A DNA stretch of 64,000 bases. Origin: Aureobasidium sp. EXF-3400. Lineage: Eukaryota; Ascomycota; Dothideomycetes; Dothideales; Saccotheciaceae. The notes below the pieces were generated by a model, which was not told the DNA's origin, ran no database searches, and saw nothing but the letters and a program-made list of their open reading frames with translations. The DNA lies in assembly GCA_024195585.1 (NCBI GenBank), contig SWBL01000075.1, positions 102,520 through 166,519 of the forward strand, in the 5' to 3' direction. Shown here in pieces: positions 11,533-23,900 of the stretch. The stretch's first letter is position 1. Each line of letters begins with the position of its first letter. The position numbers and the translations under genes are program-made.

Positions 11533-12186
11533 TCACTGCTGCTCGTACGATTCCCATGCCTTCTTGAGGTACAGGATTCCCTGGCGCAGACGCATCACTT
11601 CGCTTTGGTCTTCTTCAACAATCTCATCGAGATAGTTGACCGTTCTCCACAAAGCCTCATGTTTGCGCTCAAGTTCTTCGTACTCAGCCTTGAAGGCTTG
11701 GGCCTTGATCTTCTTCGTAACAAGGCGTTCTTCGAGATCCTCATTGCACTCTGTGAGGTTAGCGTTGCATCTTTGGAGATCGTCCCGCTGGGCTTTGAGT
11801 TCTGCAACCATGGCCTTCTCGTTGTTCAGGTCTTCTCGGAGTCCGTCGGTAATGATTTTGAGCTTGGAAAGTTGATCTGGTTCCTCGGATGCGTTTTTCG
11901 CCCACTGCTCCACGTTTGCGTCCATGACGGCGACATTGTTGCAAAGAGTGCTGTTGATGATATATAGTTCGTCGACCTTGTCGCGGAGAGTCTCCTTATG
12001 AGCCTCGATCTCATCGATCTTTCGATAGAGTTGTCTGGCTATGTTCTCTTGGCGGAAAAAGGTGAGCCTAAGCTCTTCATTCTTCTTGTCGGTCTCGGCT
12101 TTTCCTCTTCTAAGATTATTGATCACGTTTTGAAGCGCATGAACTTCATCTTCGAGTTGTTGTTTGGTCTTATTCTCAATTGCCAT
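11533..12186 (-). CDS. Coiled-coil protein of unknown function
   Basis: Intronless, 217 aa, starting MAIENKTKQQ. Almost the whole length is heptad-like and rich in Glu, Lys, Leu, Asn and Gln, with repeated segments such as LREDLNNEKAMVAELKAQRD, typical of a long parallel coiled coil. It lacks a signal peptide, membrane segment and catalytic motif. It could be a scaffold or cytoskeletal adaptor, but coiled coils give weak family signals and I do not name it. An additional upstream or downstream exon cannot be excluded. Confidence 0.65.
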   Translation of the reverse strand: MAIENKTKQQLEDEVHALQNVINNLRRGKAETDKKNEELRLTFFRQENIARQLYRKIDEIEAHKETLRDKVDELYIINSTLCNNVAVMDANVEQWAKNASEEPDQLSKLKIITDGLREDLNNEKAMVAELKAQRDDLQRCNANLTECNEDLEERLVTKKIKAQAFKAEYEELERKHEALWRTVNYLDEIVEEDQSEVMRLRQGILYLKKAWESYEQQ

Positions 12187-12815
12187 AGTGAAATGTTTCT
12201 TGTGTCGGGTTGTGGTCGGTCACGAAGGTTTAGAGATCAGAAGACGCAGTCAAGGCTGAGCAGTGAAGGTCTTGTTAGGAATCCGAGCTGAAGATTTTCG
12301 AACGAGAAGCTGCGACACAGTAGTCGTTAGTGAACGCGCCTTCCGTATGGTGTGGTCGTTCGAGAGAAAGGCAAGAGGAACGAACGCTTGGGAGTGAAGG
12401 AAAGTGATCAAGGCGAAGGTGTAGAGGTCGTGAAACAGGAAGAGCATCTAATGATGTTTTGATGCTAAGAAATGTTAGACGACTGGCGGAGATCTAAGAA
12501 GAGGCAAGGAGATTCGAGCTCCAGGGTGAGAGGTGAAAGAGCAAACAACAAGGACTTTGCGATGATGAGAGACGCAGGATGAATCGGGTGCAAAACAAGT
12601 TCCTTGTTCGCATGCATAGAAGACAAACACCAAAACACTCTACAGCAAGAGAATCGAGGCTTGTTATTCGTGACAGTGATTATTGTTTATCTTCCCTCTT
12701 GAGCTATTCTATACACTGAGTGGAGTTGGTTTGTACCGTTTCCCGCGATGGAACGACACCCATGACATACTTGCGACACCCATCTGCTGTCCCTTGAATT
12801 CATGAAGCTGCTACA
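12187..12815. other. Intergenic, nothing recognised
   Basis: Promoter side of the coiled-coil gene and 3' side of the BTB gene. No supported coding frame. Confidence 0.5.
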
Positions 12816-14074
12816 CTAGTTGTTGAAGCGCTTTTTGACGCGCTTGAGCAAGGTCTCTCTGGTATCAGGGCGTCCCACTGTACCTTGTTAGTGATCGGTC
12901 TGATGAACGCAATTGCATGAATGACATACTGAAGGAAGAGTACCATGAAGCTTGGCCGTGTGAGACGCGGCATTTCAAGTCCCACTTCATGGTCAACGAG
13001 AGATGATTCCAGTAATCATCGTGCTCGTCCAGGAACTTTGGCTAGGTATGGTCCATGCAATCAAGACACATACCGTCGAAAAATTCCTGGATATCTTGAA
13101 CAGCACGTGCCACAATACCTGTCCAGTCCCTGGCGCATTTTGTACAGCCCTTGCTGGATTGAGGCAGGTGAAAGTGTTTCTTGAACAACCCCAGTTGGTG
13201 ACAGATGTCATTGACTGACTTGCGACCCTGCTGGTCGACGGGGTAACCCCCAGTCTTTGCGAGTGCCTGGAGATAGAGATAGACAGTATCTCCCTTACAA
13301 GCACAACTGGCCGTCATCATGTCCTGCAAGGGGGCCCAGAGCCATCTAGCGAGAACGACTCTGAGATGGCCACGAGCTCCGTTGAGTGCACCTTTGTTTC
13401 GATCAGTCGGGGAAGACGGTCTAGGTCATGTGAAACCTACCGATGATGCGAGGTGGAACGTGCAAGTCAGGGTGGTTTTCGTTCTTGTACTCCTCGATGT
13501 GGGCGTGGTTGTATACCAGATTCTTCGTGATGCTGAGAAAGCCAACTGCGTGATTGAATTGGTAGCAAGGATACAACAGCTTTGAGTTATCCGCGGTGTG
13601 GTTCTTTTCATACCACAGGCCAAACCAAGTGTCAAGATTGAAGAACTCAATCATGAAGTAACGGGTGGAAGCCACGACATCCCACAGACACTCCCAGTGG
13701 AGTTTCAGAGTGCGCGCAGTCACTTCTTGACCAAGAGCAGACGATCCCCAGCCTTCGTCTTTGCGGTAGATTGTGCAGAGGATAACCTCGATTGCAAGTG
13801 GGTTTTGTTCGTCTAGATCGATGATGCGTTTGCCAGCCTCAGCGAAGTGGCGGGTCGTCAAGAGTCTCTTGAGGAAGTCAGACTCGGAGTTGTCGACCAG
13901 GTACTGGCGAGTGACTTGAAAGTCGACTACAGCCTTGGTCTTGTCGCGGCCATCTTCGGCAGCCTTCTGTGTCCTGGTGTGCTGAGTGACACGGAGAATC
14001 AAGTCATGGTCGTCAACGATGGTGACAACCCTGGGGACAATGCTGTCTGAGGTCGGAGCGATGTCGATCGCCAT
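12816..14074 (-). pseudogene. BTB/POZ-domain protein gene with in-frame TAG
   Basis: Exons 14074-13441, 13391-12930 and 12877-12816; the introns begin GTAGGT and GTATGT, and the phases match, giving 385 codons. The N-terminal BTB-like region (about residues 20-115) includes DHDLILRV and DLDEQNPLAIEVILCTIY, where the usual fungal BTB spacing is seen. The middle is rich in aromatics. The second exon contains CLDCMDHT, then TAG at 13044-13042, then PKFLDEHDDYWNH and CRVSHGQASWYSSFMGRPD in the same frame, ending KRVKKRFNN. Sequence on both sides of the TAG reads as one protein, so I favour a nonsense change (CAG or AAG to TAG) or readthrough. If translation stops there, about 90 residues are lost. 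BTB proteins often act as adaptors, for example for cullin-3; no substrate is indicated. Confidence 0.6.
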
Positions 14075-14682
14075 GGCGCTTTAGGATTATCAGTATTGAA
14101 AGGCTGAGAAAGTGGAAAGAAGGATGTAAGGATGAAGACGCACTGGTGTGGGAGGTGGTGAGAAAATTAGAGCGCAGAAAGCACGCCAGAGATTGAAAGT
14201 GACAAAGTACCAGACCGAGTGCAGGAAAACGCACACCAAGTGTCAGAAGTGAAGTGTTTGGTTCTGGCAAAGAGTGAGAGTCGAAACAGGATGGCAGACG
14301 CACGATCTCAGAAGTGACGGACTTCGAGATAATCGGTCGTGACAAAGGATAAGAGATTAACGGAAGAAATTGACCTCTTTGAACATATGAAAAGAACATT
14401 CGCTCAGCGTCTCGTCGAGTTCTCTCCGGTGAAGTAGTTGTCTGCAAAAGTGATTGCGGTCGCCGAAGACGTCTGTGTCGGTCCTCGCTGGGCGGTCCGG
14501 TTGTTTTCAAGGCTTAGTATTTTTTGCAACCACTGCAGGAGTGCGAGATTTGAACAAGATCAATGTTATCGTGTCATCATCAAAGATTGAATTGAAAAGG
14601 TTATGCTACCTGTACAGCCCCATGCCAGCAGAGCTTCTTGTGCTCAACGCCCAAACGCCATCCATGCATGACAGTTGACCGC
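14075..14682. other. Intergenic, nothing recognised
   Basis: Upstream of the BTB gene and downstream of the proteasome gene. Short open frames only. Confidence 0.5.
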
Positions 14683-15408
14683 TTACGGGCAAGCGACAGG
14701 CTCGTCATCCTTGTACTCCTCCTCGCGAATGCCATCCTTGGTGACAACCTTGACAGTCATGCCCTTGAAATCGATGGGCAATCTTCTCTTGAGCTCATCT
14801 GTGCACATTCTGAGAATCTTCATGCCTTGCTCGAAGGAAATGTCGGGGTGGTGGTGCTTGTCGAGCGTTGAGAGACAGTAGTACTGTGCGTAACCGTGGG
14901 CGGCATATGGGACAGGGGCGGATGAAGCCAGGTAGTCGATCCAGTGCAGAGTGGGCTTGTCGTTGATTGTATCGTAGCCACCAAGCAGAAGGTTAACAGT
15001 GTATGGACGTCTTGATCTAAGGGCCTTTGCGAGCTCTGTGCGGATGAATGAAGCAGTGGCTGACGGGTTGAGCTCGATGTCGTTGCGCATGCCGTAGAGC
15101 TGGACGTTTGCCTGGACGTATTCGGCGAATTGAACTGCAGGCGATGGGTTAGAAGGGGAAGGTGGCAGGATGGAGAGAGGTGGAGTGGTGACATACTGGT
15201 GTCGCCAGCCTCGCCGGTCAGGGCCATCAGGATGTGCTTGCTCAGCGGGCGGGTCTTGTCGTCCGAGGCCTTGAGGACGGTTGCGCCGCGCATGGCCGCC
15301 TTGGAAGCGGCGATGATGGTGAAGTCCTTGCCAGTGATGCCGAGTAGCACGTCCCTGTCATGGTGTTAGTGTCGAGTGACGAATAGAGAACATAACATGT
15401 ACTCACAT
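14683..15408 (-). CDS. PRE1: 20S proteasome subunit beta-4
   Basis: Exons 15408-15407, 15354-15197 and 15134-14683. The first coding exon holds only the bases AT of the start codon; the G comes from the second exon (donor GTGAGT, acceptor ACAG), giving MDVLLGITGKDF. The second intron is GTATGT...GCAG, and the exons total 612 nt, 203 aa. Diagnostic stretches are IIAASKAAMRGATVLK, GEAGDTIQFAEYVQ and RPYTVNLLLGGYD, which match the PSMB2/Pre1 subunit of the inner beta ring. This subunit is non-catalytic, in keeping with the absence of a processed N-terminal threonine. The gene diverges from UTP13 across only about 280 bases. Confidence 0.95.
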
Positions 15409-15689
15409 GATGAATGTAGTATGAGAGTCTTTTTGATGGAGCGGTCTGATTGTTGTATGCGAGAGCGACTTCAAGCTTCCAGCCAGGTCGAAGCTCTTGG
15501 ACGAGCGAGCGCCGGCGGGCGATGATGCGCTGTCGGTGCTTTGACCTCCGACATTGCGCTTGGCACCGCCGGCTTTTTGGTTTGCTTCCTCCGCATTATC
15601 AGCAACTTTTTGCGATCAAGGTCAATTCTTTTTTTTTTGGTCCCTCGATAATTCGACTAGAGTCTGTCTGACTCTTTTCTGGATCCAAC

Positions 15690-18544
15690 ATGGCATACAA
15701 GGCCGAATACAAGACCACTTTCGAGCCTGGACGTGTCATTCAGCCCATCTATACTGGAGGAAGTGTCGCCCTCAGCCAGGATGGTCGCATTCTCGCATCG
15801 TGCTTGGGAGAGGATGCTCTGCTGAGTGATCTTGCTACCGGTGAACACCTGGCTAGAATCGAAGGTGTAAGTTGTACTGCCGGGCTCTCTCAGCGTGGCA
15901 CTGACGAGTTGACACAAGACTTTTGCAGGACGGTGAATCCATTACCACTCTTGCCATGACCCCCGATGCGAAATACCTGGTCCTGTGTTCGCGAAACCTC
16001 TCCATGCGCATCTTCTCCCTGAGGACATCACCTACCGCCGATCGATCCATAGATGCCACTCTGCTCAGGACGCTCAAGCCGCATACCGCTCCAGTCGTTG
16101 TCGCAGCAGTCGATCCTACCTCTACTCTCCTGGCAACTGGCGGTGCTGATGGTATTGTCAAAGTCTGGGACATCAAGGGAGGCTTCACAACACACACTTT
16201 CCACGGCCACAGCGGCATCATCTCTGCCCTTCATTTCTTCCACGTCGACACATCAGCAACCCCCGCCGAGAACAAGTCGCGCAAGAGAAAGAGCAGGTCG
16301 GGCGATGAGGATGCTGCCGATGCAACTGCTGGTTACCGTCTAGCATCAGGAGGCGAAGATGGAAAAGTCAGGATTTGGGATCTCCACAAGCGCAAGCCTG
16401 TTGCCACTCTGGACTCGCATGTTTCGGTTGTTCGCAGTCTGGACTTCTCCTCTGAGCGTCAACTTCTTTTGTCTGCCAGCAGAGATAAGACCGTCATCAC
16501 TTGGGATGCAAAGACATGGCAGTCCAAGTTGACTGCGCCCATTCTGGAGACTGTCGAAAGAGCTGGCTTTGTCGCAAACGGCGACTTCTTCTTTACTGGT
16601 GGAGAGAATGCAAGAGTTCGTATTTGGGACATGGCTGGCCACGAGAGGACAGAAGAGCAGGAGCCTGGAGTTGAGACTGAGGCCATTCTGGACATTATCC
16701 ACCATTCCAGTCTCCCTTTCTTGCTCTCTGTTCACGTCGATCAAACCTTGGTTCTGCACTCGCTGGAGCCGCTCATTCAGACAAATGTGGATGTCACAAT
16801 TCCTCCGCTACCCATCATCCGCCGTATCTCTGGTACGCATGACGAAATCATTGACATGGCCTACGTAGGCACAGACAACTCGATGCTTGCCCTGGCTACC
16901 AACTTGGAAGATATTCGCCTGATCACTCTCAACACTGAAAGCAAGAACGAAGGTTCGAGCATTGCAGATGCCGCTTACTTCGGTGCCGACGTAGCTCTTC
17001 TCAAAGGTCATACCGATATCATCATCACAATTGACACAGACTGGTCAGGCCACTGGCTCGCAACCGGTGCCAAAGACAACACTGCGAAGCTCTGGCGTCT
17101 GGATCCTGCAAACAACTCGTATACTTGCTACGCTACCTTCACTGGCCATGCTGAGTCTATCAGTGCTGTTGCTCTTCCTCATGCCATCCCCGTCGTTGGC
17201 TCAAACGCTCACAGCAAGCCCCTTGAGCACCCGCCGACATACCTTATTACCGGCAGTCAAGACAAGACCATCAAGCGCTGGGATATTACCTCGGCCAAGT
17301 CAGGATTGGAGGCGAAGGCTGTTCGTGCAACCTATACACGCAAGGCTCATGACAAGGATATCAACGCTATTGACACATCTTACTCTCAACAAGGTACTCT
17401 TTTCGCTTCTGCTTCTCAGGACCGTACAGTAAAGATCTGGGACTTGGAGACTGGTGAGTCTGTTGGTGTGCTTCGTGGTCACAAGCGTGGTGTCTGGTCT
17501 GTAGCGTTCGCTCCTCCCGGTACGCCAGCCATTGCAGGCGATTCTGGATCTAGCAGCGGGACAAGAGGCATGGCTGTCACTGGAAGTGGTGATAAGACTG
17601 TCAAGATCTGGAGCTTGAACGACTACTCATGTTTGAGAACGTTTGAAGGCCACACCAACAGTATCCTGAAAGTCATCTGGCTTCCTGTTTCCAAGAACCC
17701 AGGAAAGCGTGGCGAACGTAACTTGCAAGTTGCCAGTGCTGCAGGTGACGGTCTTGTCAAGGTTTGGGATGCTCAGAGCGGTGAATGCGCTGCTACTCTC
17801 GACAACCACATTGACAGAGTTTGGGCTTTGGCTGTCAAGTCTAACCGATCTGGAACTGCCAAGGCCACCACAACAGAGGACGACGATGAGGTACCTGAAC
17901 CTCCTGTTGAGCTCATCTCTGGTTCTGCAGATGCCACTCTTACATTCTGGACCGACACTACTTTGATGACATCGCAAGCTTCGGCGTCCCGTGCTACGGC
18001 TCGTGTGGAGCAAGACCAGGAGTTGCAAAATCACATCCACGCCAAGAACTACCGTGAAGCCATCGTGTTAGCTCTCCAACTCAACCATCCTAAGCGTCTA
18101 CTCGATCTCTTCACTCGTGTTCTTGAGTCAGAAGACAAGGACGAAGACAGTTTGACTGGTGCGAAGGGCGTTGACGAGGTCTTGGGTTCCTTGTCAGAAG
18201 AGCAGCTCTGGAAGCTCCTGCTCAGATGCCGCGACTGGAACGCCAACGCTCGTACAGCACATGTCAGTCAACGCATCCTCTACGCGCTCTTCCGCTTGTA
18301 CCCCAAGGAGAAGTTCGTCCAGCTCAGGCGAAAGAGGGCACCAAAACCTCCAGTGGCTGACGAAGATGAATTGGCCCAAGGTATGGGTGCACTCGAGGTC
18401 AAGGACAAGGTCCAGAAGAACGAGAACGTCAAAGATGTATTGGAGGGTCTCAAGGCATACACTGAACGACACTACGGGCGTCTGGAAAAGATGGCAGAGG
18501 AGAGATGGGTCTTGCTCTGGACTCTGCAGCAGATGGATTCATGA
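15690..18544 (+). CDS. UTP13: WD40 protein of the U3 snoRNP, UTP13
   Basis: Exons 15690-15866 and 15929-18544, with a GTAAGT...TGCAG intron, 930 aa. Many WD40 repeats fill about the first 690 residues (for example VKVWDIKGG, VRIWDLHKR, KTVKIWDLETGE), enough for two beta-propellers. The Utp13 C-terminal domain follows (QNHIHAKNYREAIVLALQL, LFTRVLESED). Utp13/TBL3 belongs to the UTP-B complex of the small-subunit processome and is required for 18S rRNA processing in the nucleolus. A basic insert with RKRKSR between early repeats may be a nuclear localisation signal. The closest alternative, PWP2, has a different C-terminal domain. Confidence 0.93.
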
Positions 18545-18975
18545 TTGACTTGTGTTTTTATCTTCTGCAAGGTGTTTGGAGTTCAGGGCATATCTAGGAT
18601 ATCATGCATCGTAGGGGAGTATTCAATGTCAAAAGCAATCTTTCTTCTACTACCAATGTTATTCATGTTGTCAAAGCTAAAATGTCACAAAGTATTCGAA
18701 GGGTCGTGCCCAAGTACCATGGCGTCAGTGAAGTACTGGTGGCTTCCTAGCGAGAAACGATTATCTTGGGCTCTTTGTGACTAAAGCCCTGCTTTCCTTT
18801 GACGTTGTGTGTTGTGACAGCCAGCAAACGGAAGGTTCTCATCTGTTTGAAGCAAGCGCTACAACACTTCGTCGGCGTTAGCTCCTTCCAGAAACAACAC
18901 AACAACTCCCGGCTCACTTAGAGGCGTCAAAGCTGCGCTTCTGCGAGCGCGTCTTCTTCTCTCACAACCATCAAC
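18545..18975. other. Intergenic, nothing recognised
   Basis: 3' end of UTP13 and promoter of the next plus-strand gene. No features seen. Confidence 0.5.
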
Positions 18976-20506
18976 ATGTCGCACGACCTTCACAAGATCG
19001 TTGGCCACCGCTTTGATGGTCATCACATGGTCACCACCAATCCTTTCAGTCTACCCACGCGTCCAATTTCTCAATGGGACGACACTGCCGATCGTACCAG
19101 TGAGCAGCTCCATGAGTCTGCCATGTACCAGCTCGGCCTCGTGAATATCTCGAGCACCTCTACTTCCACTTCTGGCTCATCCAAGTCGCGTGCTGGCTAT
19201 ACCTCTAATCCGTTCGAGGCTATGCACCAGAAGTGGGAAGAGCGTGGCTGGCTTATCCAGAAGCACGAGCGTCGCCTCAAGGACAGCAATGAGTTGCTAT
19301 CCAAGATGTGGTGTCGTCTCGATCCCTATGGCCGTGTGCTCGAGCTTCTGGACAACAACATCACTGTTCGCCGCCACGCTGAACGACACGCTGAGCCTGC
19401 ATTCAGCGACAACGCCTCCATGCAGGAGCTCTTCTATCGACTTGCTGCATACGACTACCTCTACACCATTGACCCGGGCTTTGCTATGCCACCACCTGCT
19501 CCCCAGGCAGATCCTGCACTGATCGAGAAGCGTCTCAACAGTCTGGCTAGTACTGTCAAGATTCAAAGTGGTCTGCTGCAAGAGAAGAACGACACGATTG
19601 AGAAGCTACGCACTCAGCTCGAGACCCAGCGTCGATCTCACTTCCAACAGCTCAGTGCGCATCAGAAGGACAAGGACGATTCCCTGAATCGTCTGGAGAA
19701 GCAACTGCAGAAGGCCAGCACCAAAATCTCACGCCTTCACAGCGCCGCTCAGGCGCCACCCAAGTCAAAGCCTCTCGCAGTGCCTCGTGCCCTACGCCCG
19801 CGTCCTCCCCATGCCCCAGCTGCGAAGGCTTCTGAAGCCAAAACTCCTGTTGTAAAGGTAGGTCAACCATGAGTTGATGCTGGGCGGCACTGATCAATCA
19901 CAGCTTCCGGAAACTGCATTCGGTGGTGCCCCCGAGAACCACACCTCCCTGACCTTCGAAGGATTCTCTGAGCACAATACCTTCAACCCCGATCGTCTTT
20001 TGATGTTGACTGCGGTTAATCCTCCAGACGAGCACGCCTCTTCATTGATCGAAGAGGACTTCGATGTCGGTCCCCTTTCTTCTGGGGCAAACTGTGCTCC
20101 TCTTGGGGCCCCGAAGAGACGCTATGACTCTGCTATGCAGAGTTCACGCAGTAGTCAGGCTCCTACTCCGATGTCCTTCCACTGGTCGTCTAACGGTGAC
20201 GTTCCCAAGTATGAGGAGCACGTTTCCTCCAAGAGAGATGTCTCCTTCCTCGATTACGACGACCCAGAGGACAAGCCTGAGGAGAACCCCAAAGATTTCA
20301 AGCGCATGAGGTCTGGTGTTCTCACCCCTCCATTGCCTGAAGACCTTGTCATGGCGTCCACCGATGGGTCCGGTGGTGGAGTTCTTGTCAAAGATGAGGC
20401 TGATCTGGAGATGGGTGAGATCAAAGAAGGTGGTGATGGCAACAAGTTCGCCTACGAGGATCTAGATGAGATGATCAGTCAGGCTCAGAAGGAAGCTATG
20501 AAGTAG
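18976..20506 (+). CDS. Unknown protein with a central coiled coil
   Basis: Exons 18976-19857 and 19904-20506, intron GTAGGT...CACAG in phase 0, 494 aa. It starts MSHDLHKIVG. Residues about 185-255 form a coiled coil (EKNDTIEKLRTQLETQRR and following). A Pro/Ala-rich basic linker (RALRPRPPHAPAAK) follows. The C-terminal third is acidic with KRMRSGVLTPPLPED and a Glu/Asp-rich end. The protein has no signal peptide or membrane helix, and I do not recognise the family. The basic linker plus acidic tail would fit a nuclear protein, but that is only a suggestion. Confidence 0.75.
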
Positions 20507-20938
20507 AGGGTGGTATGAGTCTGTGGCTAGTGAGCCCACATTCCGGCACAGTTCTAGCTAGCATTGTATGTTTACGGATGCGCTCACCTGCGGGTTTGCT
20601 CTAGTGATATATTTAAGTACAATGCTCTAAGCTTATGCACTTCCCAACTGTTCGCATCCGAGAAACTTCACTGGTGAGAACTAACTGTCGAAATACTAAC
20701 ACCTTCTTCTAGCTTCCTTAAATGATTTAACAGATTATTTTGTGTACTCACAATGGCATAGGACCACAGGCAGAAGGATGGGATGTCAATTATGGATACG
20801 GGCAGGGTCATACATACAACATTCAACTGACGGACAGGCAAGTCGAACCGAAGCGCGCGATGTTCGTGTACCATCGCGTATCCTAACGTCTTATTCGTGA
20901 CAATCGCAAGTATACAACGCGACTGTTGATCATGCATC
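20507..20938. other. Intergenic, nothing recognised
   Basis: Promoter region of TERT. An AT-rich patch (TATATTTAAG) lies at about 20608-20617. Confidence 0.45.
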
Positions 20939-23900
20939 ATGAAACGAAAGAGAGGCAAGAAAGACGCCTCTAAAACTGTCAAACGGACCAAGATCAGCAG
21001 TGATAGCATCAGTCGCAACCCTCAACCTACTCCTACCATCCTCCGGCTATACTATCCTCAAGTCTTGACGTTACGAGAATATCTCCTACAAGCCAAGACA
21101 TCTAAAAACAAGAGACGGTCGATTGCTAGCTATGGGCATGATACAGCGAAATGTTCTCAAGAAACCAATTCCGAGCTGATCAAACTCCTGGATACCATTC
21201 TTGTTGGCTGCCACGATGTGAAAAAAGAAGAGCATGATACTGTCGACTACCAGAACGACCTCAGCATATTCTCAACGCAAGCATCTGGTTCTACAGCCAA
21301 ATCAAGTGGTTCACAGGCACATCTTTCCTTTGCCGAAATTGTGGAGTTCGTTGTCTGGCGGCTCTTCCGTCAACATACTTCCGGCCATCGTCCACCTCAC
21401 GTCCTTTGCCATGGGTACTACCATGACGGTCTTGGAGATGTGAGGATTTTGACGAGAGCGAACGTGGACGCCAACTGTCAAGCTGCCGCACCGGATCGAA
21501 ATGAGCATGTCGATAGATTGAAGGGAAATGCTTGGGCCGGCTTGACGAAGTTGGTTGGTTATAACGGTGTTGTCACACTGATCCAGCTTTTGCAAAACTG
21601 CGGCATGTTCATGCCTCTTGGGGGCGGAAGAGACAACTTCATGCAGATCAGTGGCGTGGATCTCTCTGAGCTGCAGACTGTTGACAAGAACCATCCCACA
21701 GGTGGCCCAAGGCCAGACAGTGGTACAAATTTGGTGGCCTCCGATGCCATCAAGGTTGATAGTCAAACCAGGCACGAGCTCAACACTCTCAACACGATCC
21801 GCTTTGTGCGACACCGTATTCTGTACAGAAAGCCTGACATGAATGCGCATGGAGGAGCATATTTTGGTCTCCCACACATCCGTATGTTTCACGAACTCCA
21901 CAGATCATATTCACATCTGACGTGTGACAGATATATTGAATCGCATCGGAAATTACGAAGAGGCAGACAAGAACGCTCACCTGCTGAAGTACATATTTCC
22001 ACGGCAGTTTAGACTCCACAATGTCTTCACTCATGCAGTTAATACGAAGAACTCAGCACAACCCTTCAAGGACTATACCCTCCGCGAGCAGGAGATAAGA
22101 TCCGCCTACCGAAACAAGCAGCGATCCCTGCCGAAGCGATTACGTGAAGAATGTGAGGCTTTAGTTGGCCATCTCCGCACCCGGCATGAGAGATGTGCTT
22201 ACTCGGCACTATTGCAGTATTACTGTCCTGATCCACCAATACAAGATAACAATGCAGATGGCGGAGACCATAACATCATGCGAATGGCCACATCCTCTTC
22301 TCAGGTATCTGCGTTTTGCAGATCTGTGATAGCCAAGGTGTTTCCGAGCAGACTCTGGGGCGAAGGAGAGGGTAGAATCGCGAACAAAGCGCATATCATG
22401 CATCAGGTCGATCGTTTTGTCAGACTGGGCCGATATGAAAGCCTGATGCTGCATGAAGTGGCTCAAGGCATAAAGGTATGAGAAGCAGAGGTTCAGTCAG
22501 CCCAACACTGACGACCAAACAGATCTCAAACGTTACCTGGCTCAAACCACCAAACGAATCGACAGGCAGCAAGATGTCAGCTTCTGACTTCGCAAAACGG
22601 AAAGAAATATTTGCTGAGCTTCTCTACTATCTCTTCGACTCATTCCTCATCCCCCTCATCAGCAACATCTTCTATGTTACTGAATCTTCCACTTTCAGGA
22701 ATCGCCTCTTGTACTTCCGTCACGATACATGGCAGAAGTTGTCAGAGCCGGCTCTGGCTAGCTTGAGAAAGTCTATGTTCGAAGAAGTCAGTCAGAGAAG
22801 GGTGAAAAAGACACTCTCAAACATGTCGATCGGCACTGGCCGTGTGCGATTACTACCCAAGGAATCAGGTCTTCGGCCTATCATCAACTTGAAGCGAAGA
22901 GTATTGTCGAAGAGGAATGGTAGGTTGGTACTCGGTAAGAGTGTCAACAAGATCTTGACACCAGCATTTCACGTCTTGAATCTAGAAAAGGTATGTTTCA
23001 TGTTGTCAACTCGAACCTGTTTACCTGACGAGATGCAGTCAATTGCACCAGAAAGGCTTGGTTCATCAATGTTCTCCTCAGATGAAATATACCAGCGCTT
23101 GCATCGCTTCCGGAACCACCTGCAAGAGACCGGGAAGGCCAATAAACCACTGTACTTTGCGAAGGTTGACGTGCAGTCTTGCTTTGATAGCATACCTCAA
23201 AAGCCACTTCTGAGATTGTTGAATGCCTTGATCAGTACAGAAGGATACACAATCACAAGGTATGCACAGGCCAAAGCTCTAGGGGACTTTGGGTCTTCCG
23301 AAGACCAGCCAAAAATTGTTCCGAAAGCTTCCTGGAAGTTTAAAGGCAAGGCACGAACCACTGATCAGAACGGGATGTTCTCCGACCATGCCCAACAAGA
23401 AGCAGAGGCTGCGTTGGGCACTGTCTTTGTGGACCTTGAGGGTAAGACACACAGGAGCCGTGCTGGAATCCTTGCGTTACTCAGAGAACACATTGAACGC
23501 AATATCGTCCAGATTGGTAAGAAATTCTACCGGCAGACTACTGGCATACCACAAGGCTCGGTCGTTTCGAGTCTGTTGTGCAACTTCTTTTACGCTGAAT
23601 TGGAACAGAGAGTGTTGGCTTTCTTGCAAGATGACGAAAGCTTGCTCCTGAGATTAATTGATGATTTCTTGCTCATCACCACTAACCGCGACCATGCAAC
23701 TCGCTTCGTTCAAGTTATGCATCGCGGACTTCCAGAGTATGGACTCAGGGTAAAGGAGGACAAGTCAAAGGTCAATTTCGATGTACAGGTCGATGGAAGA
23801 GTTGTGTCCAGGCTACGTGCAGCTACCAACTTCCCATACTGCGGTAATGCTATCAACACGGTCAACCTCAATATTACCAGAGATGAGACTCGACGACAGC

